64,000 bases of DNA from HGM04593 sp045533955 (GCA_045533955.1 JAZSIU010000047.1:1-64000), one strand, 5' to 3'; shown: positions 25,706-35,542, counted from the stretch's first letter. Translations and numbers: made by a program. The notes: generated by a model not told the origin, from the sequence alone.

Positions 25706-28165
25706 ATGAAAAGCCTAAAGCACTGTTTAACAATTGCTTTTACACTACTTTTTGCAACCACCAACGCCCAAATACCCGATAACACATTCGAAGCCGAGGG
25801 ACTGCAATACAGAATCATCGACAGCGAGGCAAAATATGTCGAGGTAACAAAAGGCAAAAATAATCCCTCGGGCGATATTATCATCCCCGAGATAGTAAAT
25901 TACAACGGCACAGCCTACACCGTAAAATACATAGGCGCAGGAGCATTCGGCTATAACAGTCAAATAACATCCGTTTCACTGCCAAAAAGCATCGAAATAA
26001 TCCGTAAAAATGCATTTATAGATTGTAATGGACTAACGAGCATAAATTTATCCGAGAACCTAAAATCAATATACGACAAAGCATTCTCGAACTGCACAAG
26101 CCTCACAAGCATCAAAATTCCCAAAAGCGTTACAGGAATAAAGCCCGACGCATTTTGGGGCTGCCTCTCGCTCGACAGCATCACAGTCGAAGAGGGCAAC
26201 ACCGTTTACGACAGCCGTAACAACTGCAACGCCATAATCCTCACTAAGCTCTCGGGGCTTCTTACCGGAAGCAACAACACCGTCATTCCCGAAGGCATTG
26301 AGATTATAGGCGAAGGAGCATTCTCGAGACGTCAGAAACTCACAAGCATCGTAATTCCCGGGAGCGTTACAACCATAGGACGCAACGCTTTTTATTGCTG
26401 CACCAACATACAGAGCATAAGCCTCCCCGAGAGCATTGATTATATCGACGAGGGCACTTTTATGGGTTGCACCAAGCTCGAGAGCATAAAAATCCCCGAG
26501 AGAGTCGAAGCAATAGCATCGGCAGCCTTCGAAGGGTGCCTTTCACTGAAAAGCATCGTAATACCAGAAAATGTTGTACAAATTGAGCCCAATATACTGA
26601 AAGGATGCGTATCACTCGAAAGCATCGTCGTTGCCCCCGGGAATAAAGTCTTTGACAGTCGCGACAACTGCAACGCCATTATCTCAAAAACCAACAATCA
26701 TCTTATTTTAGGCTGCAAGAACAGCACAATCCCCTCGTCAATAAGAGTAATTAAAAAAGAGACATTAGCAAACTGCGCCGGCCTTAAAAGCATAGTAATT
26801 CCCGAGGGAGTAACCGTCATTGGAGCAAACGCCTTTGCCAACTGCAAAGACCTCGAGAGCATAGTAATATCCGCAAGCGTAACAAGCATCGGCAGCGGAG
26901 CATTCAAAAGCTGTCCGGCACTATCGAGCATCACAGTCGCCCCGAATAACCCCATATACAGCAGCCCCGAGGGCTGCAACGCCATCATCCACAACGAAAA
27001 GAAACTGCTGATATTAGGCTGCAAAAACAGCACAATCCCCCATTTTGCAGAAGCAATCAACGACTATGCATTTGAGCGCTGTATGGGGCTGACAAGCATT
27101 GTAATACCCAAAAATATCAAACGCATCGACAAAGGCGCATTCGAGCACTGCAAAAATCTTAAAAGCGTAACACTAAGCAATAGTATCGAGAGCATAGGCA
27201 GCACGGCATTTTCGTTCTGCGAGAGCCTCGAGAGCATAGTCATTCCCAAGAGCATCGCCAAAATAGAGGATTTTTCCTTCTCGAATTGCACTGCGCTGAC
27301 TAATGTTACAATTGAGAATGGAATAAGAACAATCGAAGCAGGAGCCTTCAACAGTTGCAGCAATCTCAAAAGCATCACAATACCAGCAAGCGTACGAGAA
27401 ATAAATGTCGGCGCCTTTGCGCATTGCAAGGCACTTACCGAGGTAACAATAGAAGAGGGAGTAGGAATAATTGGAGCAATGGCCTTTGCCAACTGCACAA
27501 GCCTCACAGGCATTACACTCCCCGCAAGCGTTACCCTAATTGACGAAAGTGCATTCTCGGACTGCGCAGCGCTGACAAATGTAACAATGAAAGAGGGCCT
27601 GACACGCATTGGAGAGAAAGCCTTTGCAGGCTGCAAGAGCCTCACCGACATTACAATCCCAGCAAGCACATCCCGAATTAGGGCCTACGCATTCTCGGGC
27701 TGCACCGCTCTTACAAATATCACGCTATCCAAAGAGACAAAAATAACAGCCGACGCCATTGAAGGATGCAACAACATTAAAGAAGTAAGATACGGCGATG
27801 AAACCCTTACATTAGACGACTTTAAGACAAGAATACCCGCCCAACTCAACGTATATACGGTAGTAGAACAACAGCCCGAATTCCCCGGCGGGATGAAGCC
27901 ACTAATGGAATATCTTAAAAATAATATCAATTACCCGAGTGAGAGCCGCAGAAACAACAGGCAAGGAAAAGTTTATGTAACTTTTATTGTTGACACCGAC
28001 GGCTCAATATTTGATGTCGAGATATTCAAAAGCTCGGGCGACAAAAACCTAGACAATGAGGCCGTACGCGTTGTAAAGGGTATGCCCAAATGGAAGCCCG
28101 GAATGCAAGCCGGCAAAAATGTCAGCGTACAATTTACACTCCCCGTAGTATTCCGTCTGATATAA
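25706..28165 (+). CDS. BspA-type leucine-rich-repeat protein with C-terminal TonB domain
   Basis: The 819-residue exported protein has a signal peptide (about 1-21, FATTNAQ). About 25 LRR_5/BspA repeats follow (for example CTSLTSIKIPKSVTGI, CAGLKSIVIPEGVTVIGANAF) to about residue 705. The last 90 residues form a TonB C-terminal fold: EFPGGMKPLMEYLKNNI, GKVYVTFIVDTDGSI and AVRVVKGMPKWKPG. BspA repeats mediate surface binding in oral and gut species; the TonB domain normally contacts outer-membrane receptors from the periplasm. No N-terminal TonB membrane anchor or proline linker is present, so this is not a canonical energy transducer. The gene stands alone between terminators. Confidence 0.9.
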   Translation: MKSLKHCLTIAFTLLFATTNAQIPDNTFEAEGLQYRIIDSEAKYVEVTKGKNNPSGDIIIPEIVNYNGTAYTVKYIGAGAFGYNSQITSVSLPKSIEIIRKNAFIDCNGLTSINLSENLKSIYDKAFSNCTSLTSIKIPKSVTGIKPDAFWGCLSLDSITVEEGNTVYDSRNNCNAIILTKLSGLLTGSNNTVIPEGIEIIGEGAFSRRQKLTSIVIPGSVTTIGRNAFYCCTNIQSISLPESIDYIDEGTFMGCTKLESIKIPERVEAIASAAFEGCLSLKSIVIPENVVQIEPNILKGCVSLESIVVAPGNKVFDSRDNCNAIISKTNNHLILGCKNSTIPSSIRVIKKETLANCAGLKSIVIPEGVTVIGANAFANCKDLESIVISASVTSIGSGAFKSCPALSSITVAPNNPIYSSPEGCNAIIHNEKKLLILGCKNSTIPHFAEAINDYAFERCMGLTSIVIPKNIKRIDKGAFEHCKNLKSVTLSNSIESIGSTAFSFCESLESIVIPKSIAKIEDFSFSNCTALTNVTIENGIRTIEAGAFNSCSNLKSITIPASVREINVGAFAHCKALTEVTIEEGVGIIGAMAFANCTSLTGITLPASVTLIDESAFSDCAALTNVTMKEGLTRIGEKAFAGCKSLTDITIPASTSRIRAYAFSGCTALTNITLSKETKITADAIEGCNNIKEVRYGDETLTLDDFKTRIPAQLNVYTVVEQQPEFPGGMKPLMEYLKNNINYPSESRRNNRQGKVYVTFIVDTDGSIFDVEIFKSSGDKNLDNEAVRVVKGMPKWKPGMQAGKNVSVQFTLPVVFRLI

Positions 28166-28191
28166 TCCATTGTCGCACAGCACATAAGAAC

Positions 28192-28216
28192 AATAGGAGG
28201 CTTTAGGCCTCCTATT
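28192..28216. terminator. Bidirectional terminator
   Basis: AATAGGAGGC (28192-28201) pairs with GCCTCCTATT (28207-28216), loop TTTAG, with A/T flanks, between the converging LRR and fucosyltransferase genes. Confidence 0.8.
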
Positions 28217-28246
28217 ATTCTTATATTATCATCACAAATAAAATTA

Positions 28247-29287
28247 TCACTTTATTATAGCATTCTTTTTAAACAGCTTCGAGACGGCGCGCTTAATCTT
28301 GAACACGTTACGCTTAATCATATAATTCTTTATATTATGCCAGCTGTGCATTGATTTTGCAGGCTTTATAACGACACGGGCCCGAGGCCTGTCGGCATCG
28401 AGGCGGTCGAGGCACGACGCAATATAGTTGAACATATTATACTCCTCGAGCACAAGCTCCTTACACTGTTTGATAAGCGGACGAGCCTTTTCATAGGCAT
28501 CCTGCTCGATTAACGCGTCGATTATGCGCACGGCCCCCTCAAAATCATCGACATCTATTGCTGCAAGCGAGCCTTCGGGAAAATAGTCGTGTACATTTGT
28601 GCAGCCAAAATATATCGGAAAACTCTCGCCCAAGAAACTATCGGCAAGTTTTTCAGTCCAATAGTATCGGCTGGCGCTGTTCTCTATTGCAATGTGATAT
28701 TTATAGGGGGCAACGACGTCCAATTTATCGTCAAAGTCATTGTATCCTCGTCCAAAGACATCGAGTTTGTCGCCGTAATACTCCTTAAGCCTCTCGACAA
28801 ATTCTATCCGCTTTACGTGCCCTTTTGTAAAGGCTTTATTGCTGCTGACAACAGAAATCAGCTTGGTCTTTTCGGGCGTCGCAGCAGCCTTGAACGTGTC
28901 ATAATCGACTTTTGCTTTGGGAACAAACTGTGCGAACGATGCGCCTGCGAACCACGGAAGAATAGGCGGAGTGTATATCACATTCCTGTGCTTTAGTGTC
29001 TCTTGACACGAGCACACCATTCCAAATTGTCGGCAATAGTTGTCGGGGTAGGCAAGCACCGAGAGCGGCTCGCTTGTCGTAAGGACTACATTTTCGGGGG
29101 CCACGTTAAATATCATATCCCCCTTGTGGCCCTTGCCGCGCACAACCACAAAATCGGGGTCGGGGATAATCTCATTGACGTAGAATTTATATTTTCCACA
29201 AGCCGAGACTCCCTCGCCCTTATGCGTCTGACGTAGCACCCATTTTTCGGCCTCGCTCCGACCGTTTATCAATATGACCTTATACAT
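28247..29287 (-). CDS. GT10 family fucosyltransferase
   Basis: The 346-residue protein carries the GT10 (alpha-1,3/4-fucosyltransferase) signature: YKYHIAIENSASRYYWTEKL (195-214) followed by ADSFLGESFPIYFG (215-228). It transfers fucose from GDP-fucose to N-acetyllactosamine-like acceptors. It has no signal peptide. A basic C-terminal tail (about 310-346: KNYMIKRNVFKIKRAVSKLFKK) could bind the inner membrane, as in Helicobacter FucTs. It follows the lipid A acyltransferase gene by six bases, so the two are almost certainly cotranscribed. This suggests that the fucose is placed on lipopolysaccharide. Confidence 0.9.
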   Translation of the reverse strand: MYKVILINGRSEAEKWVLRQTHKGEGVSACGKYKFYVNEIIPDPDFVVVRGKGHKGDMIFNVAPENVVLTTSEPLSVLAYPDNYCRQFGMVCSCQETLKHRNVIYTPPILPWFAGASFAQFVPKAKVDYDTFKAAATPEKTKLISVVSSNKAFTKGHVKRIEFVERLKEYYGDKLDVFGRGYNDFDDKLDVVAPYKYHIAIENSASRYYWTEKLADSFLGESFPIYFGCTNVHDYFPEGSLAAIDVDDFEGAVRIIDALIEQDAYEKARPLIKQCKELVLEEYNMFNYIASCLDRLDADRPRARVVIKPAKSMHSWHNIKNYMIKRNVFKIKRAVSKLFKKNAIIK

Positions 29288-29293
29288 AATAGT

Positions 29294-30247
29294 TTATGAT
29301 TTTTGTTGCGCACGCTCGGCCAGACGTCTGCGGTCTTCTACCCGCTTGCGCTCGCGCTCAATCTGTCCCTGTCGTGTGCGTTTCCACCTATTGTGCGTCC
29401 ACAGCCACAATTCGGGCTGTTCCCTGATGTTTTTTTCAAGAATTTCGTAGTACATATTGGTGAGCTCGTTCTCGGGCAACAGCGAGGCATCCTCGGCCAT
29501 AAAATCGAAATTGGCGATATATTTTCCACGTCTCACACGCTTAAAGTGCATAAAAAAGACTGCGCTTTTTGTGCGCTGTGCAATTTTTTCAGTACCCGTG
29601 AACACCGGTGTATCTTGGTTCATAAATGTTACCCAATGGTGAATAGACTCCCACGTCGGCACTTGGTCGGCAATAAAGCCTATGAGAAATTGTTTGCCTT
29701 GCCGGCCAATATCGACAATGCGGCGCAGAGTGGCCTTCATTGCAATATTCTCGGACGAATATTGATTGCGCAGTTTCTGAAAGAATCGGTCGAAATGTTC
29801 ATTCTCGAGCGGGTGGTAAATTTGTCCTATTACCACATTGTCGTTATTTATCCACAGCGGCATAGAGGTTGCAAACTCCCAATTGAACGAATGCGACATA
29901 TACACAACGGCCGAACGCCCCTCGCCCAGCACACGGTTCACCTCGTCGAGGCCGGTAAATTGCAAACGTTTACGCACCTTTTCGGCGCTCATTCCATAGA
30001 GTTTCATCGCCTCGACAAAATAGTCGCACAACGAATGATAGAATTTTTTCTCAATCTTAACAATCTCGCCGAGGCTTTTCTCAGGGAACGAGAGTGTAAG
30101 ATTTTTTCGCACAATCTTACGGCGGTATCGCACAAGATAATATATCGGGTAAAAAATAAGGTCAGAAAACAGATAAAGAACCTTTAGGGGCAGCAGAGAC
30201 ATTAAAACCCAAAATCCCCTTACAATATAAAAAATCAGAGCCGACAT
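29294..30247 (-). CDS. Lipid A biosynthesis acyltransferase (LpxL/HtrB family)
   Basis: The 317-residue inner-membrane enzyme has an N-terminal hydrophobic anchor (about 1-30), the HX4-5D/E acyltransferase motif in MSHSFNWEFA (about 119-128) and later blocks GFIADQVPTW and the PELWLWTHNRWK motif (about 283-294) typical of LpxL/LpxM. It adds a secondary acyl chain to lipid A. The longest frame opens at TTG 30274; ATG 30247 (MSALIFYIV) is preferred. The GT10 gene follows after six bases. A tRNA-Arg gene lies just upstream on the same strand. Confidence 0.92.
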   Translation of the reverse strand: MSALIFYIVRGFWVLMSLLPLKVLYLFSDLIFYPIYYLVRYRRKIVRKNLTLSFPEKSLGEIVKIEKKFYHSLCDYFVEAMKLYGMSAEKVRKRLQFTGLDEVNRVLGEGRSAVVYMSHSFNWEFATSMPLWINNDNVVIGQIYHPLENEHFDRFFQKLRNQYSSENIAMKATLRRIVDIGRQGKQFLIGFIADQVPTWESIHHWVTFMNQDTPVFTGTEKIAQRTKSAVFFMHFKRVRRGKYIANFDFMAEDASLLPENELTNMYYEILEKNIREQPELWLWTHNRWKRTRQGQIERERKRVEDRRRLAERAQQKS

Positions 30248-30295
30248 TTTATTGTATTTTAAATAGTTGACCAATAGAACATTGCATTTATTGAG

Positions 30296-30369
30296 TGACT
30301 CCGCTGGGATTCAAACCCAGGACCTTCGGAACCGGAATCCGATGCTCTATTCAGCTAAGCTACGGAGCC
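30296..30369 (-). tRNA. tRNA-Arg (anticodon CCG)
   Basis: On the minus strand, 74 bases fold as a cloverleaf. Acceptor GGCTCCG pairs with CGGAGTC (one G-T pair) with discriminator A. The anticodon arm is TCGGA, loop TTCCGGT, TCCGA, giving anticodon CCG. The T arm is CTGGG, loop TTTGAAT, CCCAG. The 3' CCA is not encoded. A TATCTTCG box lies at 30417-30410 on the minus strand, about 40 bases upstream. It decodes CGG. Confidence 0.95.
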
Positions 30370-30409
30370 CTCATAAACTCGGCAAACGCACAATTGGCAT
30401 TAGACGACG

Positions 30410-30417
30410 CGAAGATA
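30410..30417 (-). promoter_or_regulatory. -7 box of the tRNA-Arg gene
   Basis: Minus-strand TATCTTCG, 41 bases before the tRNA 5' end. Confidence 0.4.
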
Positions 30418-30527
30418 ATGATTTTTTTCGCATTTCAGACGTTATTTTATCATTTTATGCATCATTATCTACTTTATCCGAATAAAAAATATATGCCTTT
30501 TCTCTTGCAGCAATCTATAAATTACAT

Positions 30528-30535
30528 TATCTTCG
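30528..30535 (+). promoter_or_regulatory. -7 box of asnA-ung
   Basis: TATCTTCG on the plus strand, 75 bases before the asnA ATG at 30610; no clear -33 TTTG. Confidence 0.35.
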
Positions 30536-30609
30536 CAAGCAAAATAAGGCTTAAAACTAAATTTAGAAAAGCATTTTTACAAAATTAACTACAATTTGTC
30601 AACAGATAA

Positions 30610-31647
30610 ATGAAACTCTTTAAGCTCCCGACACCCTACCAACCGCTGCTCGACCTTAAGCAAACTGAGCTGGCCATTAAACAGATAAAGGAGATTTTTC
30701 AGTTGAACCTTTCATCGACTCTGCGTCTCAGACGTGTTACCGCGCCACTCTTCGTGCTTCAAGGTACAGGCCTGAACGACGACCTCACAGGGCACGAAAA
30801 TGCCGTCAGCTTCCCCATTCAGGATATGAACGGTGCCGTTGCCGAGGTTGTCCACTCGCTTGCAAAATGGAAACGCGTTACCCTTGCCGACTACAACATA
30901 AAAGTAGGCAACGGAATATACACAGATATGAATGCGATACGCGCGCACGAGGAACTCGACAATCTGCACTCGCTTTACGTTGACCAATGGGATTGGGAGC
31001 GCACAATAAGCCCCGAGCAACGCACAATGAGCTTTCTGCGCGGCATTGTTACCCGCATTTATTCGGCTATCAGACGCACCGAATTTACCATAAGCGAGCA
31101 TTATCCGCAGCTCGAAGCCACCCTGCCGCACGACATCTTCTTCATCCACTCCGAGGAGCTGCGCCGGCTCTACCCCACGCTCTCGGCCAAAGAGCGCGAG
31201 GAAGAGATAACCCGCGAGCATAAGGCAGTGTTTATAATAGGCATAGGAGATAAGTTGGGCGACGGCGAGCCGCACGACAATCGCGCCCCCGACTACGACG
31301 ACTACAGCACCCCCAACGAAGAGGGCTACAACGGCCTTAACGGCGACCTTTTAATATGGTCGGACGTGCTTGGGAAATCGGTCGAGTTATCCTCTATGGG
31401 TATCCGCGTCGATAAAAAGGCGCTTCTGCACCAGCTGAAACTATCTGATAAAGAGGAGCGCAAGGAACTCTATTTTCACCGCCGCTTGCTCGACGACACG
31501 CTGCCGCTTAGCATCGGAGGAGGCATCGGACAGTCGCGTCTGTGTATGCTGCTGCTTAAAAAGGCACACATTGGCGAGATTCAGGCCAGCATCTGGCCCG
31601 ATGAGATGCGCAAAGAGTGCTTAAAGCAAAATATACACCTTATATAA
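30610..31647 (+). CDS. asnA: Aspartate--ammonia ligase (asparagine synthetase A)
   Basis: The 345-residue cytoplasmic enzyme makes asparagine from aspartate, ammonia and ATP. It has the class II tRNA-synthetase-like fold of AsnA: LRLRRVTAPLFV (about 39-50), the block LHSLYVDQWDWE (about 119-130), LLIWSDVLGKSVELSSMGIR (about 248-267) and the motif 3-like GGGIGQSRLCMLLL (about 311-324). The length matches the usual 330-345 residues. The uracil-DNA glycosylase gene begins 13 bases downstream and is probably cotranscribed. Confidence 0.96.
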   Translation: MKLFKLPTPYQPLLDLKQTELAIKQIKEIFQLNLSSTLRLRRVTAPLFVLQGTGLNDDLTGHENAVSFPIQDMNGAVAEVVHSLAKWKRVTLADYNIKVGNGIYTDMNAIRAHEELDNLHSLYVDQWDWERTISPEQRTMSFLRGIVTRIYSAIRRTEFTISEHYPQLEATLPHDIFFIHSEELRRLYPTLSAKEREEEITREHKAVFIIGIGDKLGDGEPHDNRAPDYDDYSTPNEEGYNGLNGDLLIWSDVLGKSVELSSMGIRVDKKALLHQLKLSDKEERKELYFHRRLLDDTLPLSIGGGIGQSRLCMLLLKKAHIGEIQASIWPDEMRKECLKQNIHLI

Positions 31648-31660
31648 ATACGTAAAAGCA

Positions 31661-32332
31661 ATGGGCATACACGTAAAAATTGAGGAGAGCTGGAGAGAGC
31701 GCCTCGCCCCCGAATTCGAGAAGCCCTATTTCGAGGCGCTCACCAATTTTGTGCGCAACGAATATAGCGGAGCGACGCCTATTTATCCGCCGGCAAAGCT
31801 AATTTTCAACGCCTTCGACCACTGCCCCTTCAACGACGTAAAGGTCGTAATTTTGGGACAAGACCCTTATCACGGTGCGGGGCAGGCAAACGGGCTCTGC
31901 TTCTCGGTGAACAAGGGCGTACCCTTTCCCCCATCGCTGATGAATATCTTCAAAGAGATTGCGAGCGACACGGGCGCCCCCATACCCTCTGACGGCGACC
32001 TTACCCGTTGGAGCGAGCAAGGAGTGCTTCTGCTGAATGCTACACTGACGGTGCGTGCCGCAAGTGCCGGCTCGCACCAAAATAAAGGGTGGGAACAGTT
32101 CACTGACGCCGTAATACAATCCCTTGCCTGCGAGCGCGAGAATTTAGTCTTTATCCTCTGGGGCAGCTATGCACAGAAGAAAGGCGCATTCATCGACCGC
32201 AGTCGCCATCTGGTACTTGCCTCACCCCACCCCTCGCCCTTATCAGCCTATCACGGATTCTTTGGAAACCATCACTTTACACTCACCAACGACTATTTAA
32301 AGGCTCACGGCAAAAGCCCGATAGAATGGTAA
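31661..32332 (+). CDS. ung: Uracil-DNA glycosylase
   Basis: The 223-residue family 1 UDG removes uracil from DNA at the start of base-excision repair. The catalytic water-activating motif GQDPYHG (Asp68), the FSVNKGVPFPPSL block and the C-terminal HPSPLSAYHGFFG loop (His about 187) are all intact. It is the second gene of the asnA-ung pair, 13 bases after asnA, and is closed by a terminator directly after its stop. Confidence 0.97.
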   Translation: MGIHVKIEESWRERLAPEFEKPYFEALTNFVRNEYSGATPIYPPAKLIFNAFDHCPFNDVKVVILGQDPYHGAGQANGLCFSVNKGVPFPPSLMNIFKEIASDTGAPIPSDGDLTRWSEQGVLLLNATLTVRAASAGSHQNKGWEQFTDAVIQSLACERENLVFILWGSYAQKKGAFIDRSRHLVLASPHPSPLSAYHGFFGNHHFTLTNDYLKAHGKSPIEW

Positions 32333-32340
32333 ACTACAAA

Positions 32341-32370
32341 AAAACAGACGATGATTTTCGTCTGTTTTTT
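32341..32370 (+). terminator. Terminator after ung
   Basis: ACAGACGA (32344-32351) pairs with TCGTCTGT (32358-32365), extended by A-T pairs and followed by a T-run. Confidence 0.85.
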
Positions 32371-32599
32371 TACTTTTTTGCTCCTAAACTACTACTAAAA
32401 AATGGTTACTTTACCATTGAATTTCTTTTTTATTGCGCAATATTTATTTAAAAGTTACCTTTTGCACGTATTATATGCAACTGTTCTTGAAATTGAAGAA
32501 TGACTAATTGATTCTATCCACAGTTAATTCCTACTGAACAAAAAAAAATTGCGTTATACACACGACTTGCAACCACAGACAGCCCTGAAGAAAGAGGGG

Positions 32600-35362
32600 T
32601 TAATACCACCACTCGACGTTGCTGCTGCCACCGCTGCGCTTGTCAATTTTCAGAGCATCGGCAAGCATTTGCGACGTTGCGCGGAAACTAAAGTTAAACG
32701 AGGTAAAGGGCGCAAGCACAATGCCACAGGACATTTCGAAACAGTGAAGATCGCGCGCAATACTCATTGTAGTTGTTGTAAGTTTCTTATACTCAAAATT
32801 ATATCCCGAGGTAAAGTTAATTTTCCAATTATCCGATATTCCCAAATTACCCGAGAAATTCATATTCTGCGTAAATTTATATGGATAACGCATCGACTTC
32901 ACATTTATCTGCGCCGCTGTATTTTCGGCCATAATAATACCGTATGAGACTGTAAAATTCCACGGCAGCTTAAATGGCATATAACCATCCTCGTCAACCT
33001 CGGCTTTTTCGCTGCTGTCGCTGCGCGAGCGCACACTCACGCTCTTTTTGCTTTTCTCCTTGTCGACAGCCTCGCCTTCGGCCTCATCATCCTCCTCCGA
33101 TACCACTTTATCGCCGTATCCAAAAAGTTTTTTTATCTTATTAAATGTCTGATTATTAAATGTATATGACAAATTTTGGCTCATTCCCTGAAAGCGTCCG
33201 AAGCGTCCATACGACCACTCGGTCTTATTTCCTATGACAACCTGTCCGCGCTCGTTAAACTCATAGGCGTATGTTGCCCAAGAAGCATTCAGACTGAATG
33301 TATAGTTCTTCGACAGCTTCAGACGCAAACGAGTGCTGAGATTACTCCACGGACGTACTTTTGCAGCCATATTATAGGATATATTCGCTCCAATCTCGTC
33401 GATGATACTTATTTTCTTGAGCGAGTCGCTCTTGGTACGCCACTTCATCTCAATATTATTACCAATATCAAACGTAACGCTACCGGTCTTTCCCTTTCCG
33501 GGTATTCCGTAGAGCGAGCCCTCGTAGGGCGAGTACTCAACCTGATGCACCTCGCCATTCTCGTCAGTATAGGTATAAGTGTCGTAGTAGCCATAGTGTC
33601 GCGAGCCAAAATCGGGCGCATAACTAAATGATATTGAAGGCTTAAAGACGTGGCGCACGGTGTGTATGCGACTATTCTTGAGGAATCCCGCCGGCTGATA
33701 GAATCCATAGAGTGTGGTATTCATAGAGAGCGAGAAATTGTAGTTATATACGCGGTTGAAACCATAGACCGTATCGCGCACAACCTCGCCCGCACGCTCG
33801 TCCCACGAGCGGTTCACCTTTTTAAAGTACCATCTTTCGTTGTAACTAAGGCTGGGGGTTACATTTATATAATCGAAAAGCTGGAATGTGGCGCTTATGG
33901 GGATACGATGACTGAATCCGTTGCGCCAATCTTTCACAAGATTCGACTTAAAAATTTTGTCCTCTTTTGTTGTGATGCTGTTGCTCATCTGTCCCGTGTA
34001 GGAGAGCGATATTTTCTCGTACCAACGTTCGTCTCCCGCACGCTTTTTGCGTTTAAAGGGATATTTCTTCGACAGCGAGACGCTGAGGTTGGGCAGCGTG
34101 AGCGATACTATTGAGTCTTGAATACTCTGCGAGATATTTGTCGTTGCCGAGATTGTAAGACCAATATTGGGAAAGGTCTTTGAGTAGCTTACGCTTGATG
34201 TGCGGACACTCTGCGAGTTGAGCAATGGATTGTAGAGGCTGTTCAGATTGGAGCGTTCGTAGCTTGCCGTGGCAAAATTCACGCTTGCCGAGAAATTGCT
34301 GTTGGGCACAGCCTTTGCATCCTGACGGTGGCTCCACTGTATGCGAAAATTCTTTCCAACCGAATAGTCGGGCAGATTGCGCTCGCCCTGCTTGGTTACA
34401 AGATAGCTAAAATCGAAGCTGCCCGAGTAGCGGTAACGCTGTGCATAACGCGAAGCTGCTGCCACACCCCACGAGCCTTTTGTAAAAATCTCACCCGTGA
34501 GACGTAAATCCATCCTGTCGCTTATGGCAAAATAGTATCCTCCGTCGCGCAGATAAAAGCCGCGCTCGGTCTCATCGCCATACGACGGCATAATAAATCC
34601 CGATGAATAGTCGCTTGTAAAGGGGAAGTATCCGAAAGGTATTGCAATGGGCAGCGGTACGTCCTCAACAACAAGATAGGTGGGACCAAAGACAATATCT
34701 TTTTTGGGACGTGTCTTTGCGCGTGTCATTGCCAGATAAAAGTGAGGATGGGGCGCGTCGCAGGTAGTGTATTTTCCTCCCTGAATATAAAAAACATTGT
34801 TGCTGTCCTTTTTGGCATCGCGCCCTGTCATAAAGCCGTCGCCCTGCTGTGTAAAGACGTTGTTTATCTTTCCGCGCTTGCTTTTGAAATTATAGCTTAT
34901 GCGGTCGGTCTCATAGGGAGTGCCGGCGTCGGAGAATACCGGAAGACCCTGCATCTGCCCGGTGCTGTCGGGACGGCCGAGTGCGTGTACTATACTGCTG
35001 TCAATATCCATCGAAATTACATCGGCCGTAAGCTCTATCTTCTCGTAATTTACCTGTCCGGCACCATAGAGAAAGGCACTTCCGCCGCGTGTCCACACGA
35101 GCGAGTCGTTGGCGGTGTATCGTACGGGGGCATCAAGGGCATCTTTTTGCTCCTTTTTCACAGTATCATTTGCCGTAGAATCGAGGGAAATTTCTATTGA
35201 AAGAGTATCTGCAAGAATGGTGGTGTCGGAGAGGAAAACATCCATTGCAATTGCGCTGCGCAGGGTAATATTGGCTGCGGGCAGAGGTATTGACAATACC
35301 ACCGCCGCAAAAAGCAATGCAGAATATATAAATTTACTTATTCTATTCAACTCCATTGACAT
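32600..35362 (-). CDS. LptD-like outer-membrane LPS assembly protein
   Basis: The 920-residue protein has a signal-like hydrophobic N-terminus (about 12-29), then an OstA/LptA-like jellyroll region (about 95-250: ALGRPDSTGQ, FYIQGGKYTTCDAPHPHFYL) containing the family's Cys. A large beta-barrel domain follows, with LPIAIPFGYFPFT and many alternating aromatic strands. This matches Bacteroidetes LptD, which inserts lipopolysaccharide in the outer leaflet together with LptE. It is longer than E. coli LptD. A Ser/Glu-rich loop (about 770-795) is an outer or inner loop. A TATCTTCG box lies upstream on the minus strand at 35390-35383. Confidence 0.9.
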   Translation of the reverse strand: MSMELNRISKFIYSALLFAAVVLSIPLPAANITLRSAIAMDVFLSDTTILADTLSIEISLDSTANDTVKKEQKDALDAPVRYTANDSLVWTRGGSAFLYGAGQVNYEKIELTADVISMDIDSSIVHALGRPDSTGQMQGLPVFSDAGTPYETDRISYNFKSKRGKINNVFTQQGDGFMTGRDAKKDSNNVFYIQGGKYTTCDAPHPHFYLAMTRAKTRPKKDIVFGPTYLVVEDVPLPIAIPFGYFPFTSDYSSGFIMPSYGDETERGFYLRDGGYYFAISDRMDLRLTGEIFTKGSWGVAAASRYAQRYRYSGSFDFSYLVTKQGERNLPDYSVGKNFRIQWSHRQDAKAVPNSNFSASVNFATASYERSNLNSLYNPLLNSQSVRTSSVSYSKTFPNIGLTISATTNISQSIQDSIVSLTLPNLSVSLSKKYPFKRKKRAGDERWYEKISLSYTGQMSNSITTKEDKIFKSNLVKDWRNGFSHRIPISATFQLFDYINVTPSLSYNERWYFKKVNRSWDERAGEVVRDTVYGFNRVYNYNFSLSMNTTLYGFYQPAGFLKNSRIHTVRHVFKPSISFSYAPDFGSRHYGYYDTYTYTDENGEVHQVEYSPYEGSLYGIPGKGKTGSVTFDIGNNIEMKWRTKSDSLKKISIIDEIGANISYNMAAKVRPWSNLSTRLRLKLSKNYTFSLNASWATYAYEFNERGQVVIGNKTEWSYGRFGRFQGMSQNLSYTFNNQTFNKIKKLFGYGDKVVSEEDDEAEGEAVDKEKSKKSVSVRSRSDSSEKAEVDEDGYMPFKLPWNFTVSYGIIMAENTAAQINVKSMRYPYKFTQNMNFSGNLGISDNWKINFTSGYNFEYKKLTTTTMSIARDLHCFEMSCGIVLAPFTSFNFSFRATSQMLADALKIDKRSGGSSNVEWWY

Positions 35363-35382
35363 TTACTGTCCCATTCAAGCCG

Positions 35383-35390
35383 CGAAGATA
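35383..35390 (-). promoter_or_regulatory. -7 box of the lptD-like gene
   Basis: Minus-strand TATCTTCG, about 20 bases before the ATG at 35362. Confidence 0.4.
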
Positions 35391-35542
35391 CTAAATAAAA
35401 AGGAGCAATCACCATTTTTAAGATAAAAAAGCACATACAGAGGCAAAGATTAAGGCTTTTTTACTCTTTTGGCCCAATATTTCAGACCATTAAAGATACA
35501 AGCGGACAAAAAAAACAAGGTTCACTTTAGTTTTTTACCGCC

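Noticed and set aside
25706..27800. Similar DNA segments within the LRR gene as a mobile or satellite repeat
   Set aside because: They are explained by in-frame BspA-type leucine-rich repeats coding for LTSIxIPxSV-like units.
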